DNA from: Lachnospiraceae bacterium
GTDB taxonomy: Bacteria > Bacillota > Clostridia > Lachnospirales > Anaerotignaceae
DNA length: 17,959 nt
Direction of reading: 5' to 3'
Assembly (NCBI GenBank): GCA_019422065.1
Contig: JAHZEA010000002.1
Span: forward strand, 183,869-201,827
Shown here: in pieces, positions 1 through 6,721 of the stretch
How the letters are laid out: the number at the start of each line of letters is the position of its first letter
How positions within the stretch are numbered: position 1 is the stretch's first letter
Notes under the pieces: model-generated
What the model saw: only the letters and a program-made list of their open reading frames with translations
What the model was told of the DNA's origin: nothing
Databases searched by the model: none
Made by a program: the position numbers and the translations under genes

Positions 1-360
1 AAACGGGTCTTTTCGTATAGTATCAGGGGAATTTATAATAAAATTATTAAATCCGTCGGCTTCCTCACCGGATTTAAGGTATATTGTTGTTTTGTATCTA
101 AAACCTGTGTAGCCAAGTGAAATACCTCTCCTTTTAATTCTTAAGCCGTTAAGTCCGTCTATTATATAATCAATATCTTTTTGCTTTTCTATATGAAGGC
201 TTTTTCCGGTATTTCCGTCAAAAACTACTATCTCCTTTACATCTTTCGGGTCTAAATCCGTTGCCCCAAGAGGCGCATTATACCAAAGTATGCCTATTGC
301 CGCTATAACAATAAAAGCCCCCAATATTATTTTCAGCTTCCGTTTATTTTTGCCTTTCAT
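1..360 (-). CDS. Hypothetical membrane-anchored protein (C-terminus off the left edge)
   Basis: The frame is open from an ATG at 360 down to base 1, giving 120 residues with the C-terminus missing. A good ribosome binding site (AAAGGGGG) lies about 10 bases before the ATG. The N-terminus is basic (MKGKNKRKLK), followed by one hydrophobic segment at about residues 11-24, so this is probably a single-pass protein or has an uncleaved signal anchor. The rest is polar and looks exported, with short beta-like stretches such as EIVVFDG and TTIYLKSGEE. I do not recognise the family and propose no function. It is divergent from the ABC-F gene, with only 91 bases between the two starts, so both promoters must lie in that gap. 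Confidence 0.7.
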   Translation of the reverse strand, partial: MKGKNKRKLKIILGAFIVIAAIGILWYNAPLGATDLDPKDVKEIVVFDGNTGKSLHIEKQKDIDYIIDGLNGLRIKRRGISLGYTGFRYKTTIYLKSGEEADGFNNFIINSPDTIRKDPF

Positions 361-380
361 AACTGCATTTCCCCCTTTTC

Positions 381-409
381 TTGACTTTTATTTTCTATTT
401 TACTATATT
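381..409 (+). promoter_or_regulatory. Predicted sigma-A promoter of the ABC-F gene
   Basis: TTGACT (381-386) is followed by a 17-base spacer and TATATT (404-409). This predicts a transcript start near 416, about 36 bases before the TTG start codon. It was found by eye and lies in the gap shared with the divergent gene that starts at 360. Confidence 0.5.
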
Positions 410-451
410 TATTTATAATATTAAACTAATTTCAGAAACGGAGTTTTTAAT

Positions 452-2266
452 TTGAATATATTATCGGCTGAAAACATAACTTTATCATTTACGGATAAAA
501 CACTTCTTAATGATGTTTCTTTTTTTATACAGGAAAACGACAAAATAGGCGTTATAGGCATTAACGGCACAGGAAAATCCACTCTTTTAAAAATAATTTC
601 CGGCATTGAAGAACCGCAAAAAGGCACCGTTACAAAAGCAAACGGCATAATAGTGCGCTACCTTCCACAGCATCCGGTATTTGAAAAAGACGAAACTGTT
701 TTGGAATACGTGCTTGAAAACAACAAAAAAAGCGACCATGCTTGGGATATTCAAACAGAGGCAAAATCACTTTTAACACGCTTTGGACTTAATGATTACA
801 ATCAAAAACTTTCTGAGCTTTCCGGCGGACAGAAAAAGCGCGTGTGCCTTATAGCCGTTCTTGTATCCCCTGCGGACATACTTGTGCTTGATGAGCCTAC
901 TAACCACTTAGACAGCGAAATGGCTGATTTTTTGGAAGGCTACCTTAAAAAATTCAAAGGCGCCCTTGTAATGGTTACACATGACAGATATTTCCTTGAC
1001 AGCGTAACAAACCGCATTGCGGAAATAGACAAAGGCTCTCTTTATACCTACGATACCAATTATTCCGGCTTTTTAGCTCTTAAAGCCGAAAGAGAGGACA
1101 TGGCAATAGCCAGCGACAGAAAAAGAAAATCCATACTAAGAACGGAATTAAAATGGATACAGCGCGGTGCTCTTGCCCGCTCTACAAAGCAGAAGGCCAG
1201 AATTGAGCGCTACGAGGAAATGAAAAATCAAAAGGATTTCAAGCGTGACGAAACACTCAAAATTGGCTCTGTTGCCTCACGCCTTGGAAGAACAATTATA
1301 GAGCTTGAAAACGTATCAAAGCAGTACGAAGGAAAAACTCTTTTCAGCAATTTTTCTTATATATTCCTTAAAGGCGACCGTGTAGGATTTATAGGCAAAA
1401 ACGGCTGTGGAAAAACTACACTTATGAAAATAATAGCCGGTATTGAAAAACCAGACTCCGGCAGTGTAACAATAGGCCAAACAGTTAAAATAGGCTACTA
1501 CACACAGGAGATAGAAAACGAAAACACAGGCCGCATTTCATACATGGACCCGGAAAAAAAGGTAATAGACTACATTCGCGACACAGCGGAATATGTTAAA
1601 ACCCCGGAAGGCACAGCTTCGGCATCACAAATGCTTGAAAAATTTCTTTTTCCGCCATACCTTCAGCACAGCCAGATAAAACGCCTTTCAGGCGGAGAAA
1701 AAAGACGTCTTAACCTTCTTCGTGTGCTTATGGAAGAACCTAATGTGCTTATACTGGACGAGCCTACAAACGATTTGGACATAGCCACAATGACTATACT
1801 TGAGGAATTTTTGGACTCATTTGAAGGCGTTGTTATAACCGTATCTCACGATAGATATTTCCTTGACAGAACAGTAAACCGCATATTCGCTTTTGAATCA
1901 GGCGGCGTTATAAAACAGTACGAAGGCGGATATACCGACTATTCCCTTAAAAGAACGGATATTGAGGAGCCTTTGGAGCAAAAAGAACAGAAAAAGACAG
2001 AATACAAAGCCTCTCACGAAAAGAAACTTAAATTCACATTTAAAGAACAAAAAGAGTATGAAACAATAGAAAGCGACATTGCCGCCCTTGAAGAAAAACT
2101 TGAAAACACAGAAAAAGAAATGGCTTTAAACGCAACAGACTTTGTAAAATTAGAGGAGCTTTCTAAAATAAAAGAAGAAACTGAAAACATGCTTAACGAA
2201 AAAATGGAGCGCTGGGAATATCTTGAAGATTTAAACCAAAAAATACAATCTCAAAACAAGAAATAA
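452..2266 (+). CDS. ABC-F family ATPase, Uup-like
   Basis: This is a 604-residue soluble protein with two ABC ATPase domains in tandem and no membrane segment, the hallmark of the ABC-F class of ribosome-associated factors. Domain 1 has Walker A GINGTGKST (36-44), signature LSGGQ (123-127) and Walker B ILVLDE (143-148). Domain 2 has Walker A GKNGCGKTT (315-323), signature LSGGEKRR and Walker B VLILDEPTNDLD (near 432-443). A charged linker at about 215-265 separates them, and a coiled coil fills the last ~75 residues, as in Uup. Uup-type proteins act on ribosomes or on branched DNA intermediates. Antibiotic-resistance ABC-F proteins are an alternative, but the C-terminal coil favours Uup. The start is TTG, with GGAG ending 8 bases upstream. 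The gene is monocistronic and followed by a strong terminator. Confidence 0.9.
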   Translation: MNILSAENITLSFTDKTLLNDVSFFIQENDKIGVIGINGTGKSTLLKIISGIEEPQKGTVTKANGIIVRYLPQHPVFEKDETVLEYVLENNKKSDHAWDIQTEAKSLLTRFGLNDYNQKLSELSGGQKKRVCLIAVLVSPADILVLDEPTNHLDSEMADFLEGYLKKFKGALVMVTHDRYFLDSVTNRIAEIDKGSLYTYDTNYSGFLALKAEREDMAIASDRKRKSILRTELKWIQRGALARSTKQKARIERYEEMKNQKDFKRDETLKIGSVASRLGRTIIELENVSKQYEGKTLFSNFSYIFLKGDRVGFIGKNGCGKTTLMKIIAGIEKPDSGSVTIGQTVKIGYYTQEIENENTGRISYMDPEKKVIDYIRDTAEYVKTPEGTASASQMLEKFLFPPYLQHSQIKRLSGGEKRRLNLLRVLMEEPNVLILDEPTNDLDIATMTILEEFLDSFEGVVITVSHDRYFLDRTVNRIFAFESGGVIKQYEGGYTDYSLKRTDIEEPLEQKEQKKTEYKASHEKKLKFTFKEQKEYETIESDIAALEEKLENTEKEMALNATDFVKLEELSKIKEETENMLNEKMERWEYLEDLNQKIQSQNKK

Positions 2267-2272
2267 AATTAA

Positions 2273-2308
2273 AGGCTGTTTGAATTTTATATTCAAACAG
2301 CCTGTTTT
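2273..2308. terminator. Bidirectional intrinsic terminator between ABC-F and nifU
   Basis: A perfect 13-bp stem (2273-2285 with 2291-2303) has a 5-base loop and is followed by GTTTTAT on the plus strand. On the minus strand it is followed by TTTAATTTTATT, so it can end both the ABC-F transcript and the nifS-nifU transcript. Confidence 0.85.
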
Positions 2309-2397
2309 ATAGATATAAGACTTATATATACCGCCGTAAACATATTTTAATAAGTAACATATTTGAAGGAGATATATTTTCTAATTAAGGGGATATT

Positions 2398-2826
2398 TTA
2401 ACCATGAAGCTCGTCAATGTCGTTTACCGGCTTTTTAAGTCCTTCTATCTTTCTTCCGTTTTTCTCGCAGTAGTCCCATAAAGCGGCGTGTATCGCTTCT
2501 TCTGCAAGGCATGAACAATGTACTTTAACTGGTGGAAGTCCGTCAAGTGCCTCCATAACTGCCTTGTTTGTCACATCCATAGCCTCATCAACGGATTTGC
2601 CTTTTACAAGCTCTGTTGCCATACTGCTGGTTGCAACAGCGGCGCCACAGCCGAAAGTTTTAAACTTGGCGTCCTGCACAATACCGTTTTCGTCAATATC
2701 AAGATATATTTTCATTATATCGCCGCATTTGGCGTTTCCCACTGTACCAACACCATCGGCGTTTTCTATCTGCCCCATGTTCCTTGGGTTCATAAAATGG
2801 TCCATAACTTTAGCTGAATATTCCAT
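2398..2826 (-). CDS. nifU: NifU/IscU-type iron-sulfur cluster scaffold protein
   Basis: The 142-residue product is the scaffold on which Fe-S clusters are assembled from sulfur supplied by the desulfurase encoded just upstream. The three ligand cysteines are present as C34 (in NAKCGD, with D36), C60 (FGCGAA) and C104 (HCSCLAEEA); C106 is an extra cysteine beside the third. The N-terminus (YSAKVMDHFMNPRNMG) is typical of the family. Only the scaffold domain is present: the ferredoxin-like and Nfu domains of nitrogen-fixation NifU are absent, so this is a housekeeping protein and not evidence for nitrogen fixation. I chose ATG 2826 because AGGAGG (2835-2840) ends 8 bases before it. A TTG two codons upstream would sit too close to that site. 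Confidence 0.93.
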   Translation of the reverse strand: MEYSAKVMDHFMNPRNMGQIENADGVGTVGNAKCGDIMKIYLDIDENGIVQDAKFKTFGCGAAVATSSMATELVKGKSVDEAMDVTNKAVMEALDGLPPVKVHCSCLAEEAIHAALWDYCEKNGRKIEGLKKPVNDIDELHG

Positions 2827-2844
2827 ATACAACGCCTCCTTGTT

Positions 2845-4029
2845 TTATACCGCTTTTTCGCCGTTTAAGTAATCTTCGTATAAAGGCGACATTTCTCTTA
2901 ATCTTTTTACTATAGGTATTAATTCTTTAATAAGATAGTCAACTTCTTCAACTGTGTTTTCTTTTGAAAGTGTAATTCTAAGGGAACCATGTGCCTTTTC
3001 ATGCTCAAGGCCTATAGCCAAAAGCACATGTGACGGGTCAAGAGAACCAGATGTGCAGGCACTTCCGCTGGAAGCGCAAATTCCTTTGCTGTTAAGAAGC
3101 AGAAGCAGGCTTTCACCTTCTATAAACTCGAATGAAATATTTACATTTCCCGGAAGTCTTTTTTCTCTGTGTCCGTTTAATCGGCAGAAATCAATATTTT
3201 CAGTTATGCCTTTAATTACTCTGTCTCTGAGCATTGTAAGATAGCTGTTTGTTTCGTCAATTTCTTCTGTTGCAAGCTCAATAGCTTTACCTAAACCTAC
3301 AATTCCGGCTGTATTTTCAGTTCCGGCTCTTTTGCCTTTTTCCTGTCCGCCGCCATGAATAAGGTTTGAAATTGTAACGCCTTTTCTTACATAAAGCGCT
3401 CCAATACCTTTTGGCGCACCTAATTTATGACCGCTTATTGAAAGCATATCTATATTCATTTCTTTTACGTCAATTTTAACATGGCCTGCTGCCTGAACGG
3501 CATCTGTATGGAAGTAAATTCCATGCTCTCTAGCTATTTTTCCTATTTCAGCTATAGGCTCAATAGTGCCTATTTCGTTATTGGCAAACATTACTGAAAT
3601 AAGAACAGTATCCGGGCGAATTGCCTTTTTTAAATCATCAAGGGATATAAGCCCGTATTCATCAACCGGAAGATATGTAATATCCCAGCCGTGCTTTTCA
3701 AGAAACTCGCATGTATGCAGTACAGCATGATGTTCAATCTGCGTTGTTATAATGTGCTTTCCTTTTTTGCTTAAAGCGTCGGCTGTGCCTTTAATAGCCC
3801 AGTTGTCGCTTTCGCTTCCGCCTGCTGTAAAATAAATTTCGTCTTTCTGAGCACCTATTGCCTTTGCAACTTGCTCTCTTGCTTTTTCAACAGCCTTACG
3901 GCTTTGGGCAGCTATATCGTACACACTTGAAGCATTGGCAAATATGTCGCTGAAATATGGCATTATTTCGTTTAAAACTTCTTTTCTAACAGGTGTTGTT
4001 GCTGCGTTATCAAAATATATTGTTTTCAT
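2845..4029 (-). CDS. nifS: Cysteine desulfurase, NifS/IscS family
   Basis: This 394-residue PLP enzyme converts cysteine to alanine and passes the sulfur, as a persulfide, to the NifU scaffold. Visible landmarks are the N-terminal MKTIYFDNAATTPV, H101 in IEHHAVL, the PLP lysine K202 in SISGHKLGAPKG, RAGTENT (234-240), and the mobile-loop cysteine C325 in SSGSACTSG. The length is normal. The stop lies 18 bases before the nifU start, so the two genes form an operon read nifS to nifU. The ATG at 4029 is unambiguous, but its ribosome binding site is weak (AGCTGGTGC). No iscR-like regulator gene lies next to the pair. Confidence 0.95.
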   Translation of the reverse strand: MKTIYFDNAATTPVRKEVLNEIMPYFSDIFANASSVYDIAAQSRKAVEKAREQVAKAIGAQKDEIYFTAGGSESDNWAIKGTADALSKKGKHIITTQIEHHAVLHTCEFLEKHGWDITYLPVDEYGLISLDDLKKAIRPDTVLISVMFANNEIGTIEPIAEIGKIAREHGIYFHTDAVQAAGHVKIDVKEMNIDMLSISGHKLGAPKGIGALYVRKGVTISNLIHGGGQEKGKRAGTENTAGIVGLGKAIELATEEIDETNSYLTMLRDRVIKGITENIDFCRLNGHREKRLPGNVNISFEFIEGESLLLLLNSKGICASSGSACTSGSLDPSHVLLAIGLEHEKAHGSLRITLSKENTVEEVDYLIKELIPIVKRLREMSPLYEDYLNGEKAV

Positions 4030-4096
4030 AAAAGCACCAGCTTTCTATATAATTCTATTTTAAGTTTTCCTATCAATTTAATATGTTTACATGTAT

Positions 4097-4125
4097 ATAC
4101 TACTATTCAGATAGGATTTTGTCAA
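4097..4125 (-). promoter_or_regulatory. Predicted promoter of nifS-nifU
   Basis: On the minus strand TTGACA (4125-4120) is followed by a 17-base spacer and TAGTAT (4102-4097). Transcription would start near 4090. A short palindrome, TACATGTA (4088-4095), sits at this predicted start and could be an operator, but it is too short to assert. Confidence 0.6.
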
Positions 4126-4157
4126 TACATTTTTTTATTTTTGAATTTCAAATTTTA

Positions 4158-4166
4158 TGATATAAT
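4158..4166 (+). promoter_or_regulatory. Extended -10 promoter of the LysR gene
   Basis: The sequence TGATATAAT is a consensus -10 box (4161-4166) with a TG extension. No good -35 box is seen 17 bases upstream, which is usual for extended -10 promoters. The transcript would start near 4173, about 20 bases before the GTG start codon. Confidence 0.5.
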
Positions 4167-4192
4167 TTTTAATATTAAGTGAGGTGATTTAT

Positions 4193-5098
4193 GTGGAACT
4201 TAAGCAGCTTGAATTTTTTATAGCATGTGCTGAGGCCAAAAGCCTGAGCAAAGCATCAGACATACTTTATACATCACAGCCTAACGTAAGCAAAGTAATA
4301 AGGCATTTGGAAGACGAGTTGGGTTCCCCTCTTTTTGAACGCACCAGCAAAGGCCTTCGCCTTACACAATTTGGTAAATCAATATATGAATACGCTTTAA
4401 ACACAGTTAAAAACGCCGAAATAATATCAAATATGAGCAAAAACGAAAAACGTGCCGCATTTTATATTTCTACTTACCAAAGCAATGTTTTTGCCAAACT
4501 GCTTGTAAAACTTTACAAAAACAATCCGGATATTATAATAGAGCACCGTCAGGGAACAGTTGAGGAAATAATAAATCATGTTGAAAAAGGCATATCAGAA
4601 ATAGGTTTTTTATACGTTTCACAAAAGCATATAACAGCTTTTTTAAATGTTATTAAACGCAAAAAGCTTGTATTTACGCCTTTAGGCAAGTTTAAGGCAT
4701 GCCTTTTTGCCGGGCCGGAAAATCCACTTTTTGAAAGAGACACGGTTTCTATAGACGAGCTGCCAAATCTTAAGTTTGTACGCAGTTTAAGTGATTTCTT
4801 TTCAGTAGACGACGGTCTTGAGAAGGTAAGCTTAGGAGTTGTTAATTCCGACAGCCTGCATAATTCCGTATATACAAACAGCGAGCATCTTTCAACTAAT
4901 CTTCTTTTGGAAACTGACCTTGTAGATATAGGAATTAATTTCAGCTATCCCGGCAAAAATCAATACGGTATTAAAGATTTATACATACAGGACGAAGCAT
5001 CAGCCCTTACTTTGGGCTATGTTACCGATGAGGGCCATACTCTTTCAAATCATGCAATGCAAATAGTAAACTATACACAAGAATTAATAAAGCCATAA
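4193..5098 (+). CDS. LysR-family transcriptional regulator
   Basis: The roughly 301-residue protein begins with a winged helix-turn-helix of LysR type: ELKQLEFFIACAEAKSLSKAS, then TSQPNVSKVIRHLEDELGSPLFER (about 23-50). A LysR substrate-binding domain fills the rest. I prefer GTG 4193 as the start because GAGGTG (4181-4186) ends 6 bases before it and the product then begins MELKQLEF, like its family. A GTG at 4184 overlaps that site and would add three residues. The next gene on the same strand is a cyclodeaminase-family enzyme whose promoter is flanked by matching T-N11-A palindromes, so this protein is its likely activator. The inducer is unknown. LysR genes are often divergent from their targets; here both run the same way, with the terminator of the regulator gene between them. 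Confidence 0.9.
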   Translation: MELKQLEFFIACAEAKSLSKASDILYTSQPNVSKVIRHLEDELGSPLFERTSKGLRLTQFGKSIYEYALNTVKNAEIISNMSKNEKRAAFYISTYQSNVFAKLLVKLYKNNPDIIIEHRQGTVEEIINHVEKGISEIGFLYVSQKHITAFLNVIKRKKLVFTPLGKFKACLFAGPENPLFERDTVSIDELPNLKFVRSLSDFFSVDDGLEKVSLGVVNSDSLHNSVYTNSEHLSTNLLLETDLVDIGINFSYPGKNQYGIKDLYIQDEASALTLGYVTDEGHTLSNHAMQIVNYTQELIKP

Positions 5099-5117
5099 CA
5101 TTATGTTATGGCTTTTT
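5089..5117 (+). terminator. Intrinsic terminator of the LysR gene (overlaps its stop codon)
   Basis: A 12-bp stem (5089-5100 with 5104-5115) with a 3-base loop is followed by a short T run. The stem includes the TAA stop at 5096-5098. The same bases contain a T-N11-A palindrome (5095-5109), so the element may serve both as RNA terminator and as LysR operator. Confidence 0.75.
5095..5109. promoter_or_regulatory. Candidate LysR box 1 (ATAAC-N5-GTTAT)
   Basis: ATAAC-ATTAT-GTTAT fits the LysR consensus T-N11-A with full dyad symmetry. Its centre (5102) lies about 67 bases before the predicted transcript start of the cyclodeaminase gene, close to the usual -65 recognition position of LysR activators. 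It also lies inside a terminator stem, which by itself would produce symmetry. Confidence 0.5.
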
Positions 5118-5133
5118 GCGTACATTCCGATAA

Positions 5134-5162
5134 TTGTTCCTTTTAAATAATGGCGATATAAT
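5134..5162 (+). promoter_or_regulatory. Predicted promoter of the cyclodeaminase gene
   Basis: A poor -35 box, TTGTTC (5134-5139), is followed by 17 bases and a consensus TATAAT (5157-5162). A weak -35 is what an activator-dependent promoter would show. The predicted start near 5169 leaves a leader of about 230 nt. Confidence 0.5.
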
Positions 5163-5181
5163 AGCCTTAAGAAACAAAGGC

Positions 5182-5196
5182 ATAACTTTTTGTTAT
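5182..5196. promoter_or_regulatory. Candidate LysR box 2 (ATAAC-N5-GTTAT)
   Basis: ATAAC-TTTTT-GTTAT has the same half-sites and spacing as the copy at 5095-5109, 87 bases further on. It lies just downstream of the predicted promoter. A degenerate third copy, ATAAC-AAAAA-GCCAT, is at 5356-5370, a further 174 bases away. Confidence 0.45.
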
Positions 5197-5252
5197 TGTT
5201 TAACAGAGCATTTAATATAGCGGACATTAAATATACCTCAATACCCAAATGC

Positions 5253-5336
5253 TTTTTATGCCGGCTAAAACGGCAGGTGTTTTAGAATTTTAATTGAAAT
5301 AATCTGGGGCACCTACTGATAAGTCCGGCATAAAAA
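5253..5336 (+). other. Structured leader candidate closed by a 12-bp inverted repeat
   Basis: TTTTTATGCCGG (5253-5264) is perfectly complementary to CCGGCATAAAAA (5325-5336). Inside, AGGTG (5275-5279) can pair with CACCT (5310-5314), extended by U-G pairs. There is no U-tract, so this is not a terminator. It sits in the long leader of the cyclodeaminase gene, ending about 65 bases before the start codon. I do not recognise it as any known riboswitch class. Confidence 0.4.
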
Positions 5337-5401
5337 TAAATTCGTCTCTGCTGCCATAACAAAAAGCCATATTATTATACAACAGAAGGAGGCAAAATTT
5401 T

Positions 5402-6394
5402 ATGGAAACTTTACTTTTAAATAAAACTGATGTGGGAAGCCTTATCGACTTGGATGATGTATATAAGGCAGTTGAAAACGGCTACCGCTCATTTGCAAAA
5501 GGCCATGTAGTACAGCCGGACTTTATGACAATAGTAAAACCGGGTACACATACAGGCTTTGACTTTAAAGGCGGCATGGATTTAGAGGGTGGATACATAA
5601 CAATAAAATCTTCCTCCGGCGGATACCCTGATAACCCAAAAATAGGTCTTCCTACTGGTATAAACACTGTATTTTTATATGAGGCCGACACAAGCGCTTT
5701 AAAATGCATTATGGACGGCACTTGGATAACTGGCTGCCGTACAGCTGCCGCAGGCGCTATTTCAGTAGAGTACCTTGCTAAAAAAGACGCACATAAAATT
5801 GCATTAATTGGCGCCGGCAATCAGGCACGCAGACAGTTAAGAGCAATTTCAAGAGTACGTAAATTTACAGACGTTTATGTATGGGGTTACAGCGACGAAG
5901 AAATACAAAACTACATTAACGATATGTCAAAGGAATTAGATGCTGCATTCCATGCATGCCAAACAGCTGAAGAAGCTGTAAGAAATGCAGAAGTTGTAGT
6001 AACAGCAACTATTGGCCGCAGGGGCCCGGTTGTTAAAAGAGAGTGGCTCAACCCGGGTACACACATTGTAGCTATGGGCGCTGATATGCCGGATAAACAG
6101 GAGCTTTATACTGACATATTTAAAGATGCTAAAGCCGTAACAGACTCAACAGCACTTTGTGCTAAAAACGGCGAAACACATCATGCCATTGAAGAAGGCG
6201 TTATTACAGCTGATGGTATTCATGCCGAGATAGGCCAGATTATACTTGGCGAAAAACCGGGACGTGAAAATGATACAGAAATCACTCTTTTCGATACTGT
6301 AGGAATGGCTATTCAAGACAACGTTATGGCTGTTTCAATATACAATAACGCTGTTAAAAAAGGTCTTGGCGTTAAATATGATTTCTTAAAATAA
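5402..6394 (+). CDS. Ornithine cyclodeaminase / mu-crystallin family NAD(P)-dependent enzyme
   Basis: This 330-residue protein has the family's full layout. The N-terminal half contributes K69 (ITIKS) and R113 (TGCRTAAA), which bind the substrate carboxylate. A Rossmann domain begins at GAGNQA (137-142), and D228 in MGADMPDKQEL matches the conserved catalytic acid. Family members include ornithine cyclodeaminase (ornithine to proline plus ammonia), alanine dehydrogenase of the archaeal type, ketimine and pyrroline-carboxylate reductases and iminosuccinate reductase. Sequence alone does not separate these, so the substrate is left open. The ATG is preceded by AAGGAGG with suitable spacing. The gene is flanked by a LysR gene and an amino-acid symporter gene, which fits amino-acid catabolism. 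Terminators on both sides suggest a monocistronic transcript. Confidence 0.9.
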   Translation: METLLLNKTDVGSLIDLDDVYKAVENGYRSFAKGHVVQPDFMTIVKPGTHTGFDFKGGMDLEGGYITIKSSSGGYPDNPKIGLPTGINTVFLYEADTSALKCIMDGTWITGCRTAAAGAISVEYLAKKDAHKIALIGAGNQARRQLRAISRVRKFTDVYVWGYSDEEIQNYINDMSKELDAAFHACQTAEEAVRNAEVVVTATIGRRGPVVKREWLNPGTHIVAMGADMPDKQELYTDIFKDAKAVTDSTALCAKNGETHHAIEEGVITADGIHAEIGQIILGEKPGRENDTEITLFDTVGMAIQDNVMAVSIYNNAVKKGLGVKYDFLK

Positions 6395-6466
6395 ATAAAA
6401 CTGTCAAAAAGTAATATACATACCCTCTTTTCTCCCGTTTATTGCTTTTTGGCCGCAAATAATATG

Positions 6467-6506
6467 AAAGCATCGTAAAAAACTCTTTACGGTGCTTTTT
6501 ATTTTT
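6467..6506 (+). terminator. Intrinsic terminator of the cyclodeaminase gene
   Basis: A 13-bp stem with one G-U pair (6467-6479 with 6486-6498) is followed by TTATTTTT. A second, longer-looped hairpin lies just before it (6405-6415 with 6441-6451, 11 pairs including one wobble) and has no U-tract of its own. It may protect the transcript end. Confidence 0.8.
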
Positions 6507-6521
6507 CATTTAGTTTTATTA

Positions 6522-6550
6522 TTCTTATTTATTGCTTTATTTACTATAAT
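6522..6550 (+). promoter_or_regulatory. Possible promoter of the NSS symporter gene
   Basis: A consensus TATAAT (6545-6550) is preceded at 17 bases only by a poor -35 box (TTCTTA, 6522-6527). If used, transcription would start near 6557 and pass through the leader terminator at 6621-6655 before reaching the gene. Confidence 0.35.
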
Positions 6551-6595
6551 GTATTAAAATAATGGCTGTATTATTTGTTTTTGCCAGCATTTATA

Positions 6596-6655
6596 AGGCT
6601 TTAATTAACAGTGTGAATTTAACCGACAGGATTAAAGCGCCTATCGGTTATTTTT
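6596..6655 (+). promoter_or_regulatory. Candidate transcription attenuator before the NSS symporter gene
   Basis: A terminator hairpin (AACCGACAGG, 6621-6630, with CCTATCGGTT, 6640-6649; one mismatch) is followed by ATTTTTAG. It ends 66 bases before the symporter start codon. AGGCTTTAAT (6596-6605) can pair instead with 6631-6642, using six A-U pairs to the terminator loop and four pairs that take in GCCT. That would remove three bases of the terminator's 3' arm. The two folds exclude each other, as in known attenuators. No T-box, leader peptide or known riboswitch core is evident. Confidence 0.4.
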
Positions 6656-6721
6656 AGTATGCCTCTAAATAAAAGCAAAACAAATAATAAAAGTTATATT
6701 TTTAAAGGAGAGGTTTTAATT

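Noticed and set aside
2518..2872. Plus-strand open frames across nifU
   Set aside because: They are antisense shadows of a well-supported conserved gene, with no ribosome sites or recognisable products.
2398..4029. Nitrogen-fixation cluster, because of nifS and nifU names
   Set aside because: NifU has only the scaffold domain and no nif structural genes are present. The pair is the ordinary clostridial iron-sulfur assembly set.
5253..5336. A miniature transposon with 12-bp terminal inverted repeats
   Set aside because: No flanking target-site duplication could be seen and the ends are not those of a family I know. A leader RNA fits the position better, though the option is kept as an alternative.
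6596..6660. T-box riboswitch before the NSS symporter
   Set aside because: The conserved T-box sequence (AGGGTGGNACCGCG-like) is absent and the leader is too short.
6659..6721. ATG at 6659 as the start of the NSS symporter
   Set aside because: It adds a polar extension atypical for the family, overlaps the end of the leader terminator region, and ignores the strong ribosome site before 6722.
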